From JBLNBU01 sp050260215 (GTDB taxonomy: Bacteria > Pseudomonadota > Alphaproteobacteria > Rhodospirillales > Magnetospirillaceae): a DNA stretch of 31,650 nucleotides. Shown here one piece after another: positions 7,642 to 17,658 of this stretch. The notes beneath the pieces were generated by a model. It did not search any database. It was given only the letters and a program-made list of their open reading frames with translations, and had not been told where the DNA came from. Both the position numbers and the translations under genes were made by a program. The stretch covers positions 1-31,650 of the forward strand of contig JBLNBU010000172.1 of the NCBI GenBank assembly GCA_050260215.1. Direction: 5' to 3'. Numbering within the stretch: the stretch's first letter is position 1; each line of letters begins with the position of its first letter.

Positions 7642-10578
7642 GTGAGTTTTCCCCCAAATCCATGTTTTCTGCCCCGCATCGGCGATCCGGCGCGGTGCGA
7701 GTTGGGCTGGGCCCACTGGCGCGACGCCGCCGCCGAGCAGTCCGACGCCGATCTTGCCGCGTTCATGCAGGCGATCGACGGAAACGCCCTGGTGTCGGCC
7801 GCGTTCGGCAACAGCCCGTTCCTGACCCACTGCATCCTCAACGAACCGGCCTTCCTGCGCGACCTGCTGGCCCACGGGCCCGACGACACCCTGGCCGCCC
7901 TGATGGGCGGGCTGGCCGACCACGACGACGACGGCGCCCTGATGCGCGCGTTGCGCATCGCCAAGCGGCGCGTCGCCCTGCTGGCCGGCCTGGCCGACAT
8001 GGCCGGCGCGTGGAGCCTGGAGCAGGTCACCGGCGCCCTGTCCGACTTCGCCGAGGCCGCCACCCGGCTGGCGGTCAGATACCTGCTGCGCCGCGAGGCG
8101 GGCAAGGGCGAAATCGTGTTGGCCCACCCCGACGACCCGGAAAAGGGCTCGGGCCTGGTGGTGCTGGGCATGGGCAAGCTGGGCGCGCGCGAGCTGAACT
8201 ATTCCAGCGACATCGACCTTATCGTCTTCTACGACCATGAACGGCTCGAATACACCGGCCGGCGCAGCATCCAGGAATGCATGATCGCGCTGACCAAGCA
8301 ACTGGTGCGCATCCTGGACGAGCGCACCAGTGACGGCTACGTCTTCCGCACCGACCTGCGGCTGCGGCCCGACCCCGGCTCGACGCCGGTGGCGGTGGCA
8401 CTGGTCGCCGCCGAGGCCTATTACGAGGGCTTCGGCCAGAACTGGGAACGCGCCGCCATGATCAAGGCGCGCCAGATCGCCGGCGACGCCGAGACCGGCG
8501 CGGCGTTCCTGAAGTTCCTGCGCCCATTCATCTGGCGCAAGTCGCTGGACTTCGCCGCCATCCAGGACATCCACTCGATCAAGCGGCAGATCAACGCCCA
8601 TCGCGGCGGCCGCTCCATCGCCGTGGCCGGCCACAACGTCAAGCTGGGCCGCGGCGGCATTCGCGAGATCGAGTTCTTCGCCCAGACCCAGCAGCTGATC
8701 TGGGGCGGGCGCGAACCCCAGGTGCGGACGTCCGGCACCGTGCCGGCCCTGCACGCCCTGGCGGCCGCCGGCCACGTCGATCCCAACGTGGCGGCCGAGC
8801 TCGAGGTTGCCTATCGCTACCTGCGCAAGCTGGAACACCGCATCCAGATGGTCGACGACAAGCAGACCCAGACGCTGCCGTCCGACGACACCCGCCTGGC
8901 CGAGATCGCCGCCTTCATGGGCGACGCGGATGCAGAAGACTTCGGCCGCACCCTGCTCGGCCACCTGCAGACGGTGGAAGGCCATTACGCACGGCTGTTC
9001 GAGGACGCCCCCGACCTGGGCGCCCACGGCAACCTGGTGTTCACCGGCGGCGAGAACGACCCCGAGACCGTGCGCACCATCACCGAGATGGGCTTCGGTA
9101 ACGCAGAAGGGGTGGCGTCGACCATCCGCGGCTGGCACCACGGCCGGGTGCGCGCCACCCGCTCGACCCGCGCGCGCGAGCTGTTGACCGAGCTGACCCC
9201 GGCGCTGCTGGGTGCGCTGGCCACCACCGCCAGCCCCGACGACGCCTTCATGCGCTTCGACCAGTTCCTGTCGCAGCTGCCGGCGGGCGTGCCGCTGTTC
9301 TCGCTGTTCTATTCCAACCCGTCGCTGCTGGGCCTGGTGGCCGAGATCATGGGCGACGCGCCCCGGCTGGCCGAGCATCTGGCCCGCCACTCCAACCTTC
9401 TCGATTCCGTGCTGCAGGCCCGCTTCTTCGAGCCGCTCGCCCCGGCCGACGAACTGGCGGTCGACCTGGACCGGGCGCTGACCCAGGCCGGCGACTTCCA
9501 GGAGGTCCTGGACGTCTCACGCCGCTGGGCCAACGACCGCAAGTTCCAGGTGGGCGTACAGACGCTGCGCACCATGGTCGACGCCGAGGAGGCGGCGCGC
9601 GCCCTGTCCGACGTCGCCGACGCGGTGATCGGCCGCCTGGCCCCCAGGGTCGAGGCCGAACTGGCCCGCGCCCACGGCCGCATTGCAGGCGGCGGCTGGG
9701 TGATCCTGGCCATGGGCAAGATGGGCGGGCGCGAAATGACCGCCAGCTCGGACCTGGACCTGGTACTGGTCTATGACGCCCCCGACGCGGCCGCCGAGTC
9801 CGACGGGCCCCGGCCGGTCTCGGTGCCGACCTGGTACGCGCGCCTGACCCAGCGCCTGGTCAACGCCATCACCGCGCCTACCGGCGAGGGAACGCTGTAC
9901 GAGGTGGACATGCGCCTGCGTCCCTCGGGCAATTCCGGCCCGGTGGCGTCCAGCTTCGACGCCTTCCAGCGCTACCACGAGGAAGCCGCCTGGACCTGGG
10001 AGCACATGGCGCTGACCCGCGCCCGCGTGGTGGCCGGCGACCCCGCCCTGGCCGAGCGGGTGACCGAGGTCATCCGCGCCACCCTGACCCGGCCGCGCGA
10101 CCAGGCCAAGCTGGTGCGCGACGTCGCCGAGATGCGCCAGCGCATGGCCAAGGAGCACAAGGCCGAGACCCACTGGGAGGTCAAGCACCTGCGCGGCGGC
10201 CTGGTCGACATCGAGTTCGTCGCCCAGTACCTGCAACTGGCCCACGGCCACGTCCATCCCGAGATCCTGGCCCCCAACACCCGCGACGCCCTGGACGCGG
10301 CTTGTGCCGCGGGCGTGCTGGCGCGCGCCGACCGCGACGCCCTGGTCCAGGCGTGGCGGCTGTGGGCGGCCGTGCAGACGGTGCTGCGCCAGACCATCGC
10401 CGGGGCCTTCGACGAGCGGACCGCGCCGCGCGGCCTCAAGGACATCCTGGTTCGCGCCGCCGGCCTGACCGACTTCAAGACCATGGTCGACGCCATCGAC
10501 GACAACGCCGCCCAGGCGCTTGAGGTCTTCGTGCGCCTGGTCGACGCCCCGGCCAACCTGACGGAGGACGCCCCATGA
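7642..10578 (+). CDS. glnE: glutamine synthetase adenylyltransferase/deadenylase
   Basis: A bifunctional enzyme of about 978 residues that adenylylates glutamine synthetase to switch it off when nitrogen is plentiful and removes AMP by phosphorolysis when it is scarce. Two nucleotidyltransferase domains are visible. The N-terminal (deadenylylase) one has G-M-G-K-L-G and S-S-D-I-D-L, with D190 and D192. The C-terminal (adenylylase) one has A-M-G-K-M-G and S-S-D-L-D-L, with D704 and D706. A helical regulatory region and C-terminal helices surround them, and the length is normal. Start choice is uncertain: I prefer the GTG at 7642, preceded by GGGAA; a TTG at 7582 would add 20 residues unlike the family. 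The stop overlaps the ATG of bcp (ATGA), so these genes are coupled. Confidence 0.93.
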   Translation: MSFPPNPCFLPRIGDPARCELGWAHWRDAAAEQSDADLAAFMQAIDGNALVSAAFGNSPFLTHCILNEPAFLRDLLAHGPDDTLAALMGGLADHDDDGALMRALRIAKRRVALLAGLADMAGAWSLEQVTGALSDFAEAATRLAVRYLLRREAGKGEIVLAHPDDPEKGSGLVVLGMGKLGARELNYSSDIDLIVFYDHERLEYTGRRSIQECMIALTKQLVRILDERTSDGYVFRTDLRLRPDPGSTPVAVALVAAEAYYEGFGQNWERAAMIKARQIAGDAETGAAFLKFLRPFIWRKSLDFAAIQDIHSIKRQINAHRGGRSIAVAGHNVKLGRGGIREIEFFAQTQQLIWGGREPQVRTSGTVPALHALAAAGHVDPNVAAELEVAYRYLRKLEHRIQMVDDKQTQTLPSDDTRLAEIAAFMGDADAEDFGRTLLGHLQTVEGHYARLFEDAPDLGAHGNLVFTGGENDPETVRTITEMGFGNAEGVASTIRGWHHGRVRATRSTRARELLTELTPALLGALATTASPDDAFMRFDQFLSQLPAGVPLFSLFYSNPSLLGLVAEIMGDAPRLAEHLARHSNLLDSVLQARFFEPLAPADELAVDLDRALTQAGDFQEVLDVSRRWANDRKFQVGVQTLRTMVDAEEAARALSDVADAVIGRLAPRVEAELARAHGRIAGGGWVILAMGKMGGREMTASSDLDLVLVYDAPDAAAESDGPRPVSVPTWYARLTQRLVNAITAPTGEGTLYEVDMRLRPSGNSGPVASSFDAFQRYHEEAAWTWEHMALTRARVVAGDPALAERVTEVIRATLTRPRDQAKLVRDVAEMRQRMAKEHKAETHWEVKHLRGGLVDIEFVAQYLQLAHGHVHPEILAPNTRDALDAACAAGVLARADRDALVQAWRLWAAVQTVLRQTIAGAFDERTAPRGLKDILVRAAGLTDFKTMVDAIDDNAAQALEVFVRLVDAPANLTEDAP

Positions 10579-11033
10579 CCATCGACGCCGGCCAGCCCGC
10601 CCCCGCCTTCTCGCTGCCCGCCGACGACGGCACCGTGTCGCTGGCCGACTATGCCGGGCGCAAGCTGGTGCTGTACTTCTATCCCAAGGACGACACCTCG
10701 GGCTGCACCAGCGAGGCCAAGGCCTTCCGCGACGCCTACGACGCCTTCAAGGCGGCCGGGGCCGACGTCCTGGGCGTGTCGAAGGATTCGGCCGCCAGTC
10801 ACGCCAAATTCAAGGCCAAGCACGCCCTGCCCTTCCGCCTGGCCGCCGACGTCGACGGGAGCTTGTGCGAGGCGTTCGGCACCTGGGTCGAGAAGTCCAT
10901 GTATGGGCGCAAGTACATGGGCATCGAGCGCGCCACCTTCCTGATCGACGAGGCGGGCGTGGTGCGCCGCGTCTGGCGCAAGGTCAAGGTCACGGGCCAC
11001 GCCGACGAGGTGCTGAAGGCCGTGGCCGGATGA
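10575..11033 (+). CDS. bcp: thiol peroxiredoxin, Bcp/PrxQ type
   Basis: A 152-residue peroxiredoxin that reduces hydrogen peroxide and organic peroxides with thioredoxin or another thiol donor in the cytoplasm. The Y-F-Y-P-K-D-D-T-S-G-C-T motif gives peroxidatic C44, and the conserved active-site Arg is probably R119 before A-T-F-L-I-D. In most Bcp proteins a resolving Cys lies five residues after the peroxidatic one; here that position is K49, so this is a one-Cys form or uses C98. Its ATG overlaps the glnE stop and its stop overlaps the next ATG. A coupled glnE-bcp-DUF455 operon is therefore clear, although the functional link with nitrogen control is not. Confidence 0.93.
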   Translation: MTIDAGQPAPAFSLPADDGTVSLADYAGRKLVLYFYPKDDTSGCTSEAKAFRDAYDAFKAAGADVLGVSKDSAASHAKFKAKHALPFRLAADVDGSLCEAFGTWVEKSMYGRKYMGIERATFLIDEAGVVRRVWRKVKVTGHADEVLKAVAG

Positions 11034-11818
11034 CCCTGACCGAGGCCGCCGTCACCGTCCTGGTCGCCGCCGACCCGGCCGAGAAATGCCGCCTGACGCG
11101 CGCATTCGCCGCCGACTGGACGGGTGGCCGGATCACCAAGTTGGGCGACACGGCACCGCCGCCCCGTCCCGCCCGCCCCGAGCGCCCCGCCCTGGTGCCC
11201 CCGCGCGAGATGCCCAAGCGGTCATACGGCGGCGACCGCGGCCGCATCGCGTTGATCCATGCGCTGGCCCATATCGAGCTCAACGCCATCGATTTGGCCT
11301 GGGATATCGTCGCCCGCTTCACCGCCGAAGCCATGCCCAAGGGCTTTCTCGACGACTGGGTGCAGGTGGCGCTGGACGAGGCCGAGCACTTCGACATGCT
11401 GGAGCGGCTGATGAACGGCCTGGGCGCCGCCTATGGCGACCTGCCCGCCCATGACGGCCTGTGGCAGGCCGCCGAGAAGACCGCCGACGACCTGGCCGCC
11501 CGCCTGGCGGTGGTGCCGATGACGCTGGAAGCCCGCGGGCTGGATACCACGCCCGCCACCATCGACAAGCTTGCCCGCAACGGCGACGAGCTGACGCCGC
11601 CGGTCCTCGACGTCATCTACCACGACGAAATCCGCCACGTGGCCGCCGGCGTGCGCTGGTTCGACCACCTGGCCCGCTCCCGCGGCCAGGACCCGGCGGC
11701 CGAATTCCACCGCCAGATCCAGGAACGCTTCCCCGCCGGCCTGAAAGCCCCGTTCAACCACGCGGCCAGGGCGGAAGCGGGGTTCCCCCGCGATTGGTAC
11801 GAGCCGCTAGGGCGGTGA
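11030..11818 (+). CDS. DUF455 ferritin-like protein
   Basis: A 262-residue protein of the DUF455 (COG2833) family, predicted to fold as a ferritin-like four-helix bundle. Candidate metal ligands occur in the usual paired arrangement: H-I-E-L-N with E83, D-E-A-E-H with E117 and H120, E168, and H-D-E-I-R-H with E200 and H203. This suggests a di-iron or related metal site; the biological function is unestablished. A proline-rich linker lies at residues 42-60. The ATG at 11030 overlaps the bcp stop (ATGA). Its 3' end overlaps the convergent PIN-domain gene by 12 bases. Coupling with a peroxiredoxin fits a redox or metal role, but that is inference. Confidence 0.85.
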   Translation: MTLTEAAVTVLVAADPAEKCRLTRAFAADWTGGRITKLGDTAPPPRPARPERPALVPPREMPKRSYGGDRGRIALIHALAHIELNAIDLAWDIVARFTAEAMPKGFLDDWVQVALDEAEHFDMLERLMNGLGAAYGDLPAHDGLWQAAEKTADDLAARLAVVPMTLEARGLDTTPATIDKLARNGDELTPPVLDVIYHDEIRHVAAGVRWFDHLARSRGQDPAAEFHRQIQERFPAGLKAPFNHAARAEAGFPRDWYEPLGR

Positions 11819-12232
11819 CGGAGGGGGAGTCTCGCCGACCAAGGCCACCCCTTCGGCCCGCGCGGCGCCGATAAGCTCGACATCCAAGGTGGCCAGAGCG
11901 ATGCCGTTGCGCTGGGCCAGTTCCAAATAGGCGGCATCGTAGACCGACAGGTTGTGGGTGCGGGCTAATCGCAGCACTTCGCTTTCCTGCGGCGTACGGT
12001 CGAGCACCACCCGCAGGCGAGCCAAGTCGCGCAAGAAAGCCGCGCTGTCGACCTCGGCCAGCCGCTTGCGGCGTTCGTTGACCACCAGGATGTTGCGCAC
12101 CTCGAACCACCACAGGGCGGGTGCTGTGGCCTCGTCGGTGCGCAGGCGCTCAAGAGCGGCGTCGGCGACGGGATGGTCTTCGTCCCGGAACACCCAGCAG
12201 GCGGTCACCGACGCATCGACGACGAACGGCAT
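11807..12232 (-). CDS. VapC-like PIN-domain ribonuclease toxin
   Basis: A 141-residue PIN-domain protein, the toxin of a type II toxin-antitoxin pair. The expected acidic metal-binding residues are present: D6 in V-V-D-A-S, E44 in W-F-E-V-R-N, D99 in Y-D-A-A-Y and D117 in T-L-D. It is predicted to cut RNA when freed from its antitoxin. The target RNA is unknown. The start ATG at 12232 overlaps the TGA of the antitoxin gene, giving the usual coupled antitoxin-first order. The tail (P-P-P-S-P-P) runs over the end of the convergent DUF455 gene. No catalytic residue is missing, so the toxin looks intact. Confidence 0.9.
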   Translation of the reverse strand: MPFVVDASVTACWVFRDEDHPVADAALERLRTDEATAPALWWFEVRNILVVNERRKRLAEVDSAAFLRDLARLRVVLDRTPQESEVLRLARTHNLSVYDAAYLELAQRNGIALATLDVELIGAARAEGVALVGETPPPSPP

Positions 12233-12477
12233 CAGGACTTCCGGCCTTCGTCGCGGGCCGACAAGATTTCGGCGGCGGTGATGCTGGGGGCTTGGCGGCG
12301 ACGGTTGCGGATCGCGTCGATGACGGTCGCGATTTCGTCCTGCCGCCTGTCATGTTCCGGTACCAGGCGGGCAATGGGGCGGCCATGGCGGGTGATGACC
12401 AGAGTTTCACCGCGCTCCACCTCATCAAGAAGCTGGGGCAGATGGGTCTTGGCCTCAGAGGCGGCAATCTCACGCAT
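12232..12477 (-). CDS. Phd/YefM-family antitoxin
   Basis: An 81-residue antitoxin of the prevent-host-death family. The N-terminal DNA-binding/dimer region shows the family pattern S-E-A-K-T-H-L-P-Q-L-L-D-E-V and G-E-T-L-V-I-T-R-H-G-R-P-I-A-R-L. The C-terminal part (about residues 48-81) is the charged toxin-binding segment. It should neutralise the VapC-like partner encoded immediately downstream and repress its own operon. The ATG at 12477 follows GGAAGG. Two 13-base tandem repeats lie just upstream, a likely operator. Confidence 0.9.
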   Translation of the reverse strand: MREIAASEAKTHLPQLLDEVERGETLVITRHGRPIARLVPEHDRRQDEIATVIDAIRNRRRQAPSITAAEILSARDEGRKS

Positions 12478-12488
12478 GGCAGCCTTCC

Positions 12489-12514
12489 GACTGGTCGATC
12501 TGACTGGTCAATCT
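12489..12514. promoter_or_regulatory. tandem 13-bp repeats upstream of the toxin-antitoxin pair
   Basis: Two adjacent direct copies of GACTGGTC[G/A]ATCT occupy 12489-12501 and 12502-12514 and differ at a single base. They lie 11 bases before the antitoxin ATG (minus strand) and run up to its ribosome site. Autoregulation by antitoxin binding to such repeats is usual for Phd-type systems, so this is a likely operator. Confidence 0.5.
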
Positions 12515-12568
12515 GGGCGCCAGCGGCTTCGGCGTCAAGCGCTGCTCATGGATTCGAAGGCCGCTCCC

Positions 12569-14188
<1,620 letters not shown>

Positions 14189-14243
14189 TGGCCTTGTGCC
14201 CTTCCCCTGACCGGCGGCCACTATAGCGCGTTTCCGGGCGCCC

Positions 14244-15022
14244 TCATACCATCGCCGCCACGGCGCGGGCGGCCAGGACGCCGACCAGATGGGCGCGGTA
14301 TTCGGCGCTGGCGTGCAGGTCGCGGTTGAAGTCGCGGCCGTCGACTGCCAGGCCGGCCAGGGCGCCGGGGTCGAAGCGGTCGGCGAGGGCCTGCTCGAAG
14401 GCGGCCAGGCGGAAGGGACACACCGCCGCCCCGGTCACCGCCACCCGGGGGCCGGCGGCGGTGTCGGCGACGAACACGCCGACCACCGGATAGCCCGAGG
14501 CCGGATTGCGCACCTTGGCATAGGCGGCCCGGCGCGGCAGCGGATAGGCGACGCGGACCACCAGTTCCCCCGGCTCCAGCGCGGTTTCGAACATGCCGGT
14601 GAAGAAGTCGTCGGCGGCGATGGTGCGCCGGTCGGTGCGAATGTCGGCGCCCAGGCCGAGGACGGCGGCGGCGTGGTCTCCGGCCGGGTCGTTGTTGGCC
14701 AGCGCCCCACCCAGGGTGCCCATGTTGCGCACCTGGACGTCGCCGATGGACCCGGCCAGGGCGGCCAGGGCGGGAATGGCCGCCGCGCCCTCGGCGATCT
14801 CGGCATGGGTGCAGCCGGCCCCGACCTCGAGCGCACCGTCGACGACGGCAATGCCCTGGAGTTCCGGCAGCCGGCCGATGTCGACCAACGTTTCAGGCGC
14901 GGCCAGGCGCAGCTTCAGGGCCGCCAGCAGGCTTTGGCCACCGGCGAGATAGCGACGCTCAGGCCCCGACGCAGCGATCGCCTCGGCAACGCAAGAGGGG
15001 CGGACATAGCCGAACGGGACCA

Positions 15023-15023
<1 letters not shown>
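14244..15023 (-). CDS. FAD-binding medium subunit, xanthine dehydrogenase/CO dehydrogenase family
   Basis: A 259-residue flavoprotein subunit (CoxM type) that passes electrons from the molybdenum subunit through [2Fe-2S] clusters to FAD and an acceptor. The two FAD-binding motifs are visible: A-G-G-Q-S at 27-31 and T-L-G-G at 103-106, followed by N-N-D-P-A-G-D at 110-116. The length is slightly short for the family (usually about 280). The ATG at 15023 overlaps the TGA of the small subunit gene (TGATG). The MocA-like fusion gene follows after 55 bases. The actual substrate cannot be told without the large subunit, which is not in this window. Confidence 0.9.
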
Positions 15024-15484
<461 letters not shown>

Positions 15485-15551
15485 GCGGGGCCTCCTGCCC
15501 CTAAAGGTGAGCCGGGCGCCCCTTGCGGTCAAGCCGGCCAGCCGGACGGCG

Positions 15552-15580
15552 TTGGCTGTTCCCCGTCCGAGCGCTATCAT
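15552..15580 (+). promoter_or_regulatory. sigma70-type promoter for the Panacea-domain gene
   Basis: TTGGCT at 15552-15557 and TATCAT at 15575-15580 are separated by exactly 17 bases. Transcription would start near 15587, right at the foot of the hairpin at 15589-15616, leaving a short leader before the ATG at 15633. Confidence 0.6.
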
Positions 15581-15588
15581 CATGGCCG

Positions 15589-15616
15589 CCGGCCGCGCCA
15601 GAATGCGCGCGGCCGG
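15589..15616 (+). promoter_or_regulatory. perfect 10-bp hairpin in the Panacea-gene leader
   Basis: CCGGCCGCGC (15589-15598) pairs perfectly with 15607-15616 across an 8-base loop. It has no U-tract, so it is not a terminator. It lies between the predicted start of transcription and the GGAGAGGGA ribosome site, and may stabilise the 5' end of the mRNA or bind a protein. Confidence 0.45.
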
Positions 15617-15632
15617 ACATTGGAGAGGGACC

Positions 15633-16187
15633 ATGGCGATTGCGGTCAAATCCTGCCTGGACGTGGCGTTCTGGTTCACCGATCGGGCGCTCGACGACCG
15701 GGAATACCTGCAGCCGCAGAAACTGCATCGGCTGCTGTACCTGGCGCAGGCGTACTACGCGGTGGCCTATCACGGCCGCAAGCTGATGCCGGCCACCTTC
15801 GTCACCGACAATTTCGGCCCTGTCGAGCCGACGGTGTTCCACACCCTGTCCTATGGCCGGCCCCACATGATCGAGGCCAACGCGGTCCCCGACCAGGTCA
15901 AGCACTTCCTCGACAGCATCTGGCGCCGCTTCGGCCCCAACACCGCCGACCAGCTGACCAAGAAGCTGGCGGACCACAACCCCGTCGCCGAGGCCATGGC
16001 CAAGGGACTGAACGAGGAAATAGCCTTCGAGGCGATGGTGAAGTTCTATTCGTCCGAGGCCGCCGCCCGCAAAGGCGCGCCGGCGGTGGACAACGTGCTG
16101 CGCCCGCGCGTCATGCGCTCGCAGTCGGGCAAGCCGGTGTCGGTCACCGGCTGGAAGCCCAAGGCGGCGACGGTCAAGAAGGACTGA
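15633..16187 (+). CDS. Panacea/SocA-like (DUF4065) protein
   Basis: A 184-residue protein whose first ~120 residues match the Panacea (DUF4065, SocA/GepA-like) fold. It has L-Q-P-Q-K-L-H-R-L-L-Y-L-A-Q-A-Y near residues 26-41 and F-G-P-V-E-P-T-V near 61-68. Panacea domains serve as antitoxins for many unrelated toxins, and SocA in Caulobacter is a proteolytic adaptor for the SocB toxin. Here there is no adjacent partner: the upstream gene is divergent and the downstream gene convergent. A basic tail (R-P-R-V-M-R onward, lysine-rich at the end) extends the domain. The start ATG follows GGAGAGGGA. Its TGA directly abuts the opposite-strand stop of the next gene, with no base between. It may be a housekeeping family member rather than an antitoxin. 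Confidence 0.8.
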   Translation: MAIAVKSCLDVAFWFTDRALDDREYLQPQKLHRLLYLAQAYYAVAYHGRKLMPATFVTDNFGPVEPTVFHTLSYGRPHMIEANAVPDQVKHFLDSIWRRFGPNTADQLTKKLADHNPVAEAMAKGLNEEIAFEAMVKFYSSEAAARKGAPAVDNVLRPRVMRSQSGKPVSVTGWKPKAATVKKD

Positions 16188-17645
16188 TCAGCCGGGCGGC
16201 GGGAAGAACAGCGCCGCCCTTTCGGGAATGGCGGGCGCCTGGGCCAGCGGGTCCGAATAAAGGTAGGCCGGCGCGACCTGGCCGGCGTCGTCTACGCCGC
16301 GCAGCCGCTTGAAGGCCGCCCACTGTTGGGGAGTCGAGGTCGCCGCGACCTTGGCAAAGGTCGTTGCGTAGATCCAGGCCAGTTCCCCGTCCAGTTCGCC
16401 GTAGCGCCGGCCAAGGGTGATGACCCGTGCGCGGTCGGGCGTTCCGCCAACCAGGAACTTGCGGAGTTCGGCCGAAATCGCCCGCCGGACCTCGACGATT
16501 TCCGCCAGCGGCCGGCGCTGCCGGTCCAGGATGCCGTTCATCAGCCGCCGCTGGCCGTCATCGAGAAGGCCGATAAACGCCTGGCCGCTGTCGCCGGTCA
16601 GCGACGTGCTGATGCGGTAGTCCCTCCGGCCCGTCGCCGCGGCCGCCATGGCCGGGGCATCCTTGAGATAGAACCCGCCGAAATAGGTTCCGTGGCGCTC
16701 GGGGCAGAAATAAGTGTCCGCGTCGGTCGAGCCTGCGTACCAGCTGAAGAACTCGCTGGCCAACGTCATGTAGGCGACGTTGACCAGGTGCGCGGAGCCG
16801 CGGCCCAGCTTGTAGCGCTCCATGTCGACGGCCGACCACGAGGCGAAATCGCCGAAGCGCATTCGTGCAAGGAAAGCCTTCTGTTGCGGGCTGAGCGACA
16901 GGGCCAGCTGCCCGAAGGCGGCGGCGCGCTGCCAGGCCAAAGCCGCGTCGGCCTCGAACATCGCCCCGCCGTAGCGCATCACCGCCTCCCGGTTCAGCCC
17001 GGTACTGCCGGCGGGGATACGGCCGTCCAGCTGGTCGTGGAAGGCGGCAATCAGCGGCAACCGGCGCAAGCCCAGGCTGCGCATCTGCTCGGCTTCGGCA
17101 GCGGCCTCGGTGCTGAAAGCATCGCGCTGCCGGGCGTCGAGAATGGAAAGGATGTTGCCGGCTGCCCGGTCCAGGAATTGCGGACTGTGCCCCTGGCCGG
17201 CGGCATCGATGTCGCGCATGTACTGGAACCCGAAAAAGTCGGAGACCTTGCCCGGGGGAATGAACGAAGACGCGCCGAAGCTGCCGGTGAGGAAGGCAAG
17301 CCCGTTGAAGGCGATGGTCGTCAGCTGGGCCCGATCGGACACCGCCTGTTCCAGGGTGTATCCTTGCGCCCCCGAGGCCCGTCCCGGTCGTTCGCCACCT
17401 GGCGCCGCGCGACCCGCAGGCCCCCGGTCGGGGCGCGCGACCAGGCCGTCGGGAGTGTCGACGCAGGCGGCCGCCACCGTCCCGTCCGGGGTCGTGTGCA
17501 GGACGGAACTGCCCGCCGCCTTGCCCCGGCAATCGTCGAATGCCTGGGGCGGAGGGCCCACCTGGCCGAAGCCGGTGCCGGGAATGGCCGCGAAGATGGC
17601 GGCGCAAGCCGCACCGGCCAGGACTGTCCGCCACGGAAACGGCAT
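16188..17645 (-). CDS. secreted protein with LTxxQ-like segments, unknown function
   Basis: A 485-residue exported protein I cannot assign to a family. A Sec signal peptide covers about residues 1-28 (hydrophobic core 8-21, likely cut after G-F-G). Residues 65-95 are a proline-glycine-arginine linker. The rest is helical. Four segments resemble the LTxxQ motif of Spy/CpxP-type periplasmic proteins: L-D-A-R-Q near 169, L-S-P-Q-Q at 251, L-D-D-G-Q at 361 and S-T-P-Q-Q at 437. They are spaced about 75-110 residues apart, so the protein may be a set of repeated helical units. Cysteines are few (C39, C61, C314). The ATG at 17645 has an AGGAGGG site that overlaps the end of the MFS transporter gene, so both are cotranscribed. 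Confidence 0.7.
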   Translation of the reverse strand: MPFPWRTVLAGAACAAIFAAIPGTGFGQVGPPPQAFDDCRGKAAGSSVLHTTPDGTVAAACVDTPDGLVARPDRGPAGRAAPGGERPGRASGAQGYTLEQAVSDRAQLTTIAFNGLAFLTGSFGASSFIPPGKVSDFFGFQYMRDIDAAGQGHSPQFLDRAAGNILSILDARQRDAFSTEAAAEAEQMRSLGLRRLPLIAAFHDQLDGRIPAGSTGLNREAVMRYGGAMFEADAALAWQRAAAFGQLALSLSPQQKAFLARMRFGDFASWSAVDMERYKLGRGSAHLVNVAYMTLASEFFSWYAGSTDADTYFCPERHGTYFGGFYLKDAPAMAAAATGRRDYRISTSLTGDSGQAFIGLLDDGQRRLMNGILDRQRRPLAEIVEVRRAISAELRKFLVGGTPDRARVITLGRRYGELDGELAWIYATTFAKVAATSTPQQWAAFKRLRGVDDAGQVAPAYLYSDPLAQAPAIPERAALFFPPPG

Positions 17646-17658
17646 TGGCGCCCTCCTC

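Noticed and set aside
15500..15532. TTGACC on the minus strand as the coxS promoter
   Set aside because: The hexamer is good but the sequence 17-18 bases on (CACCTT/ACCTTT) is a poor -10.
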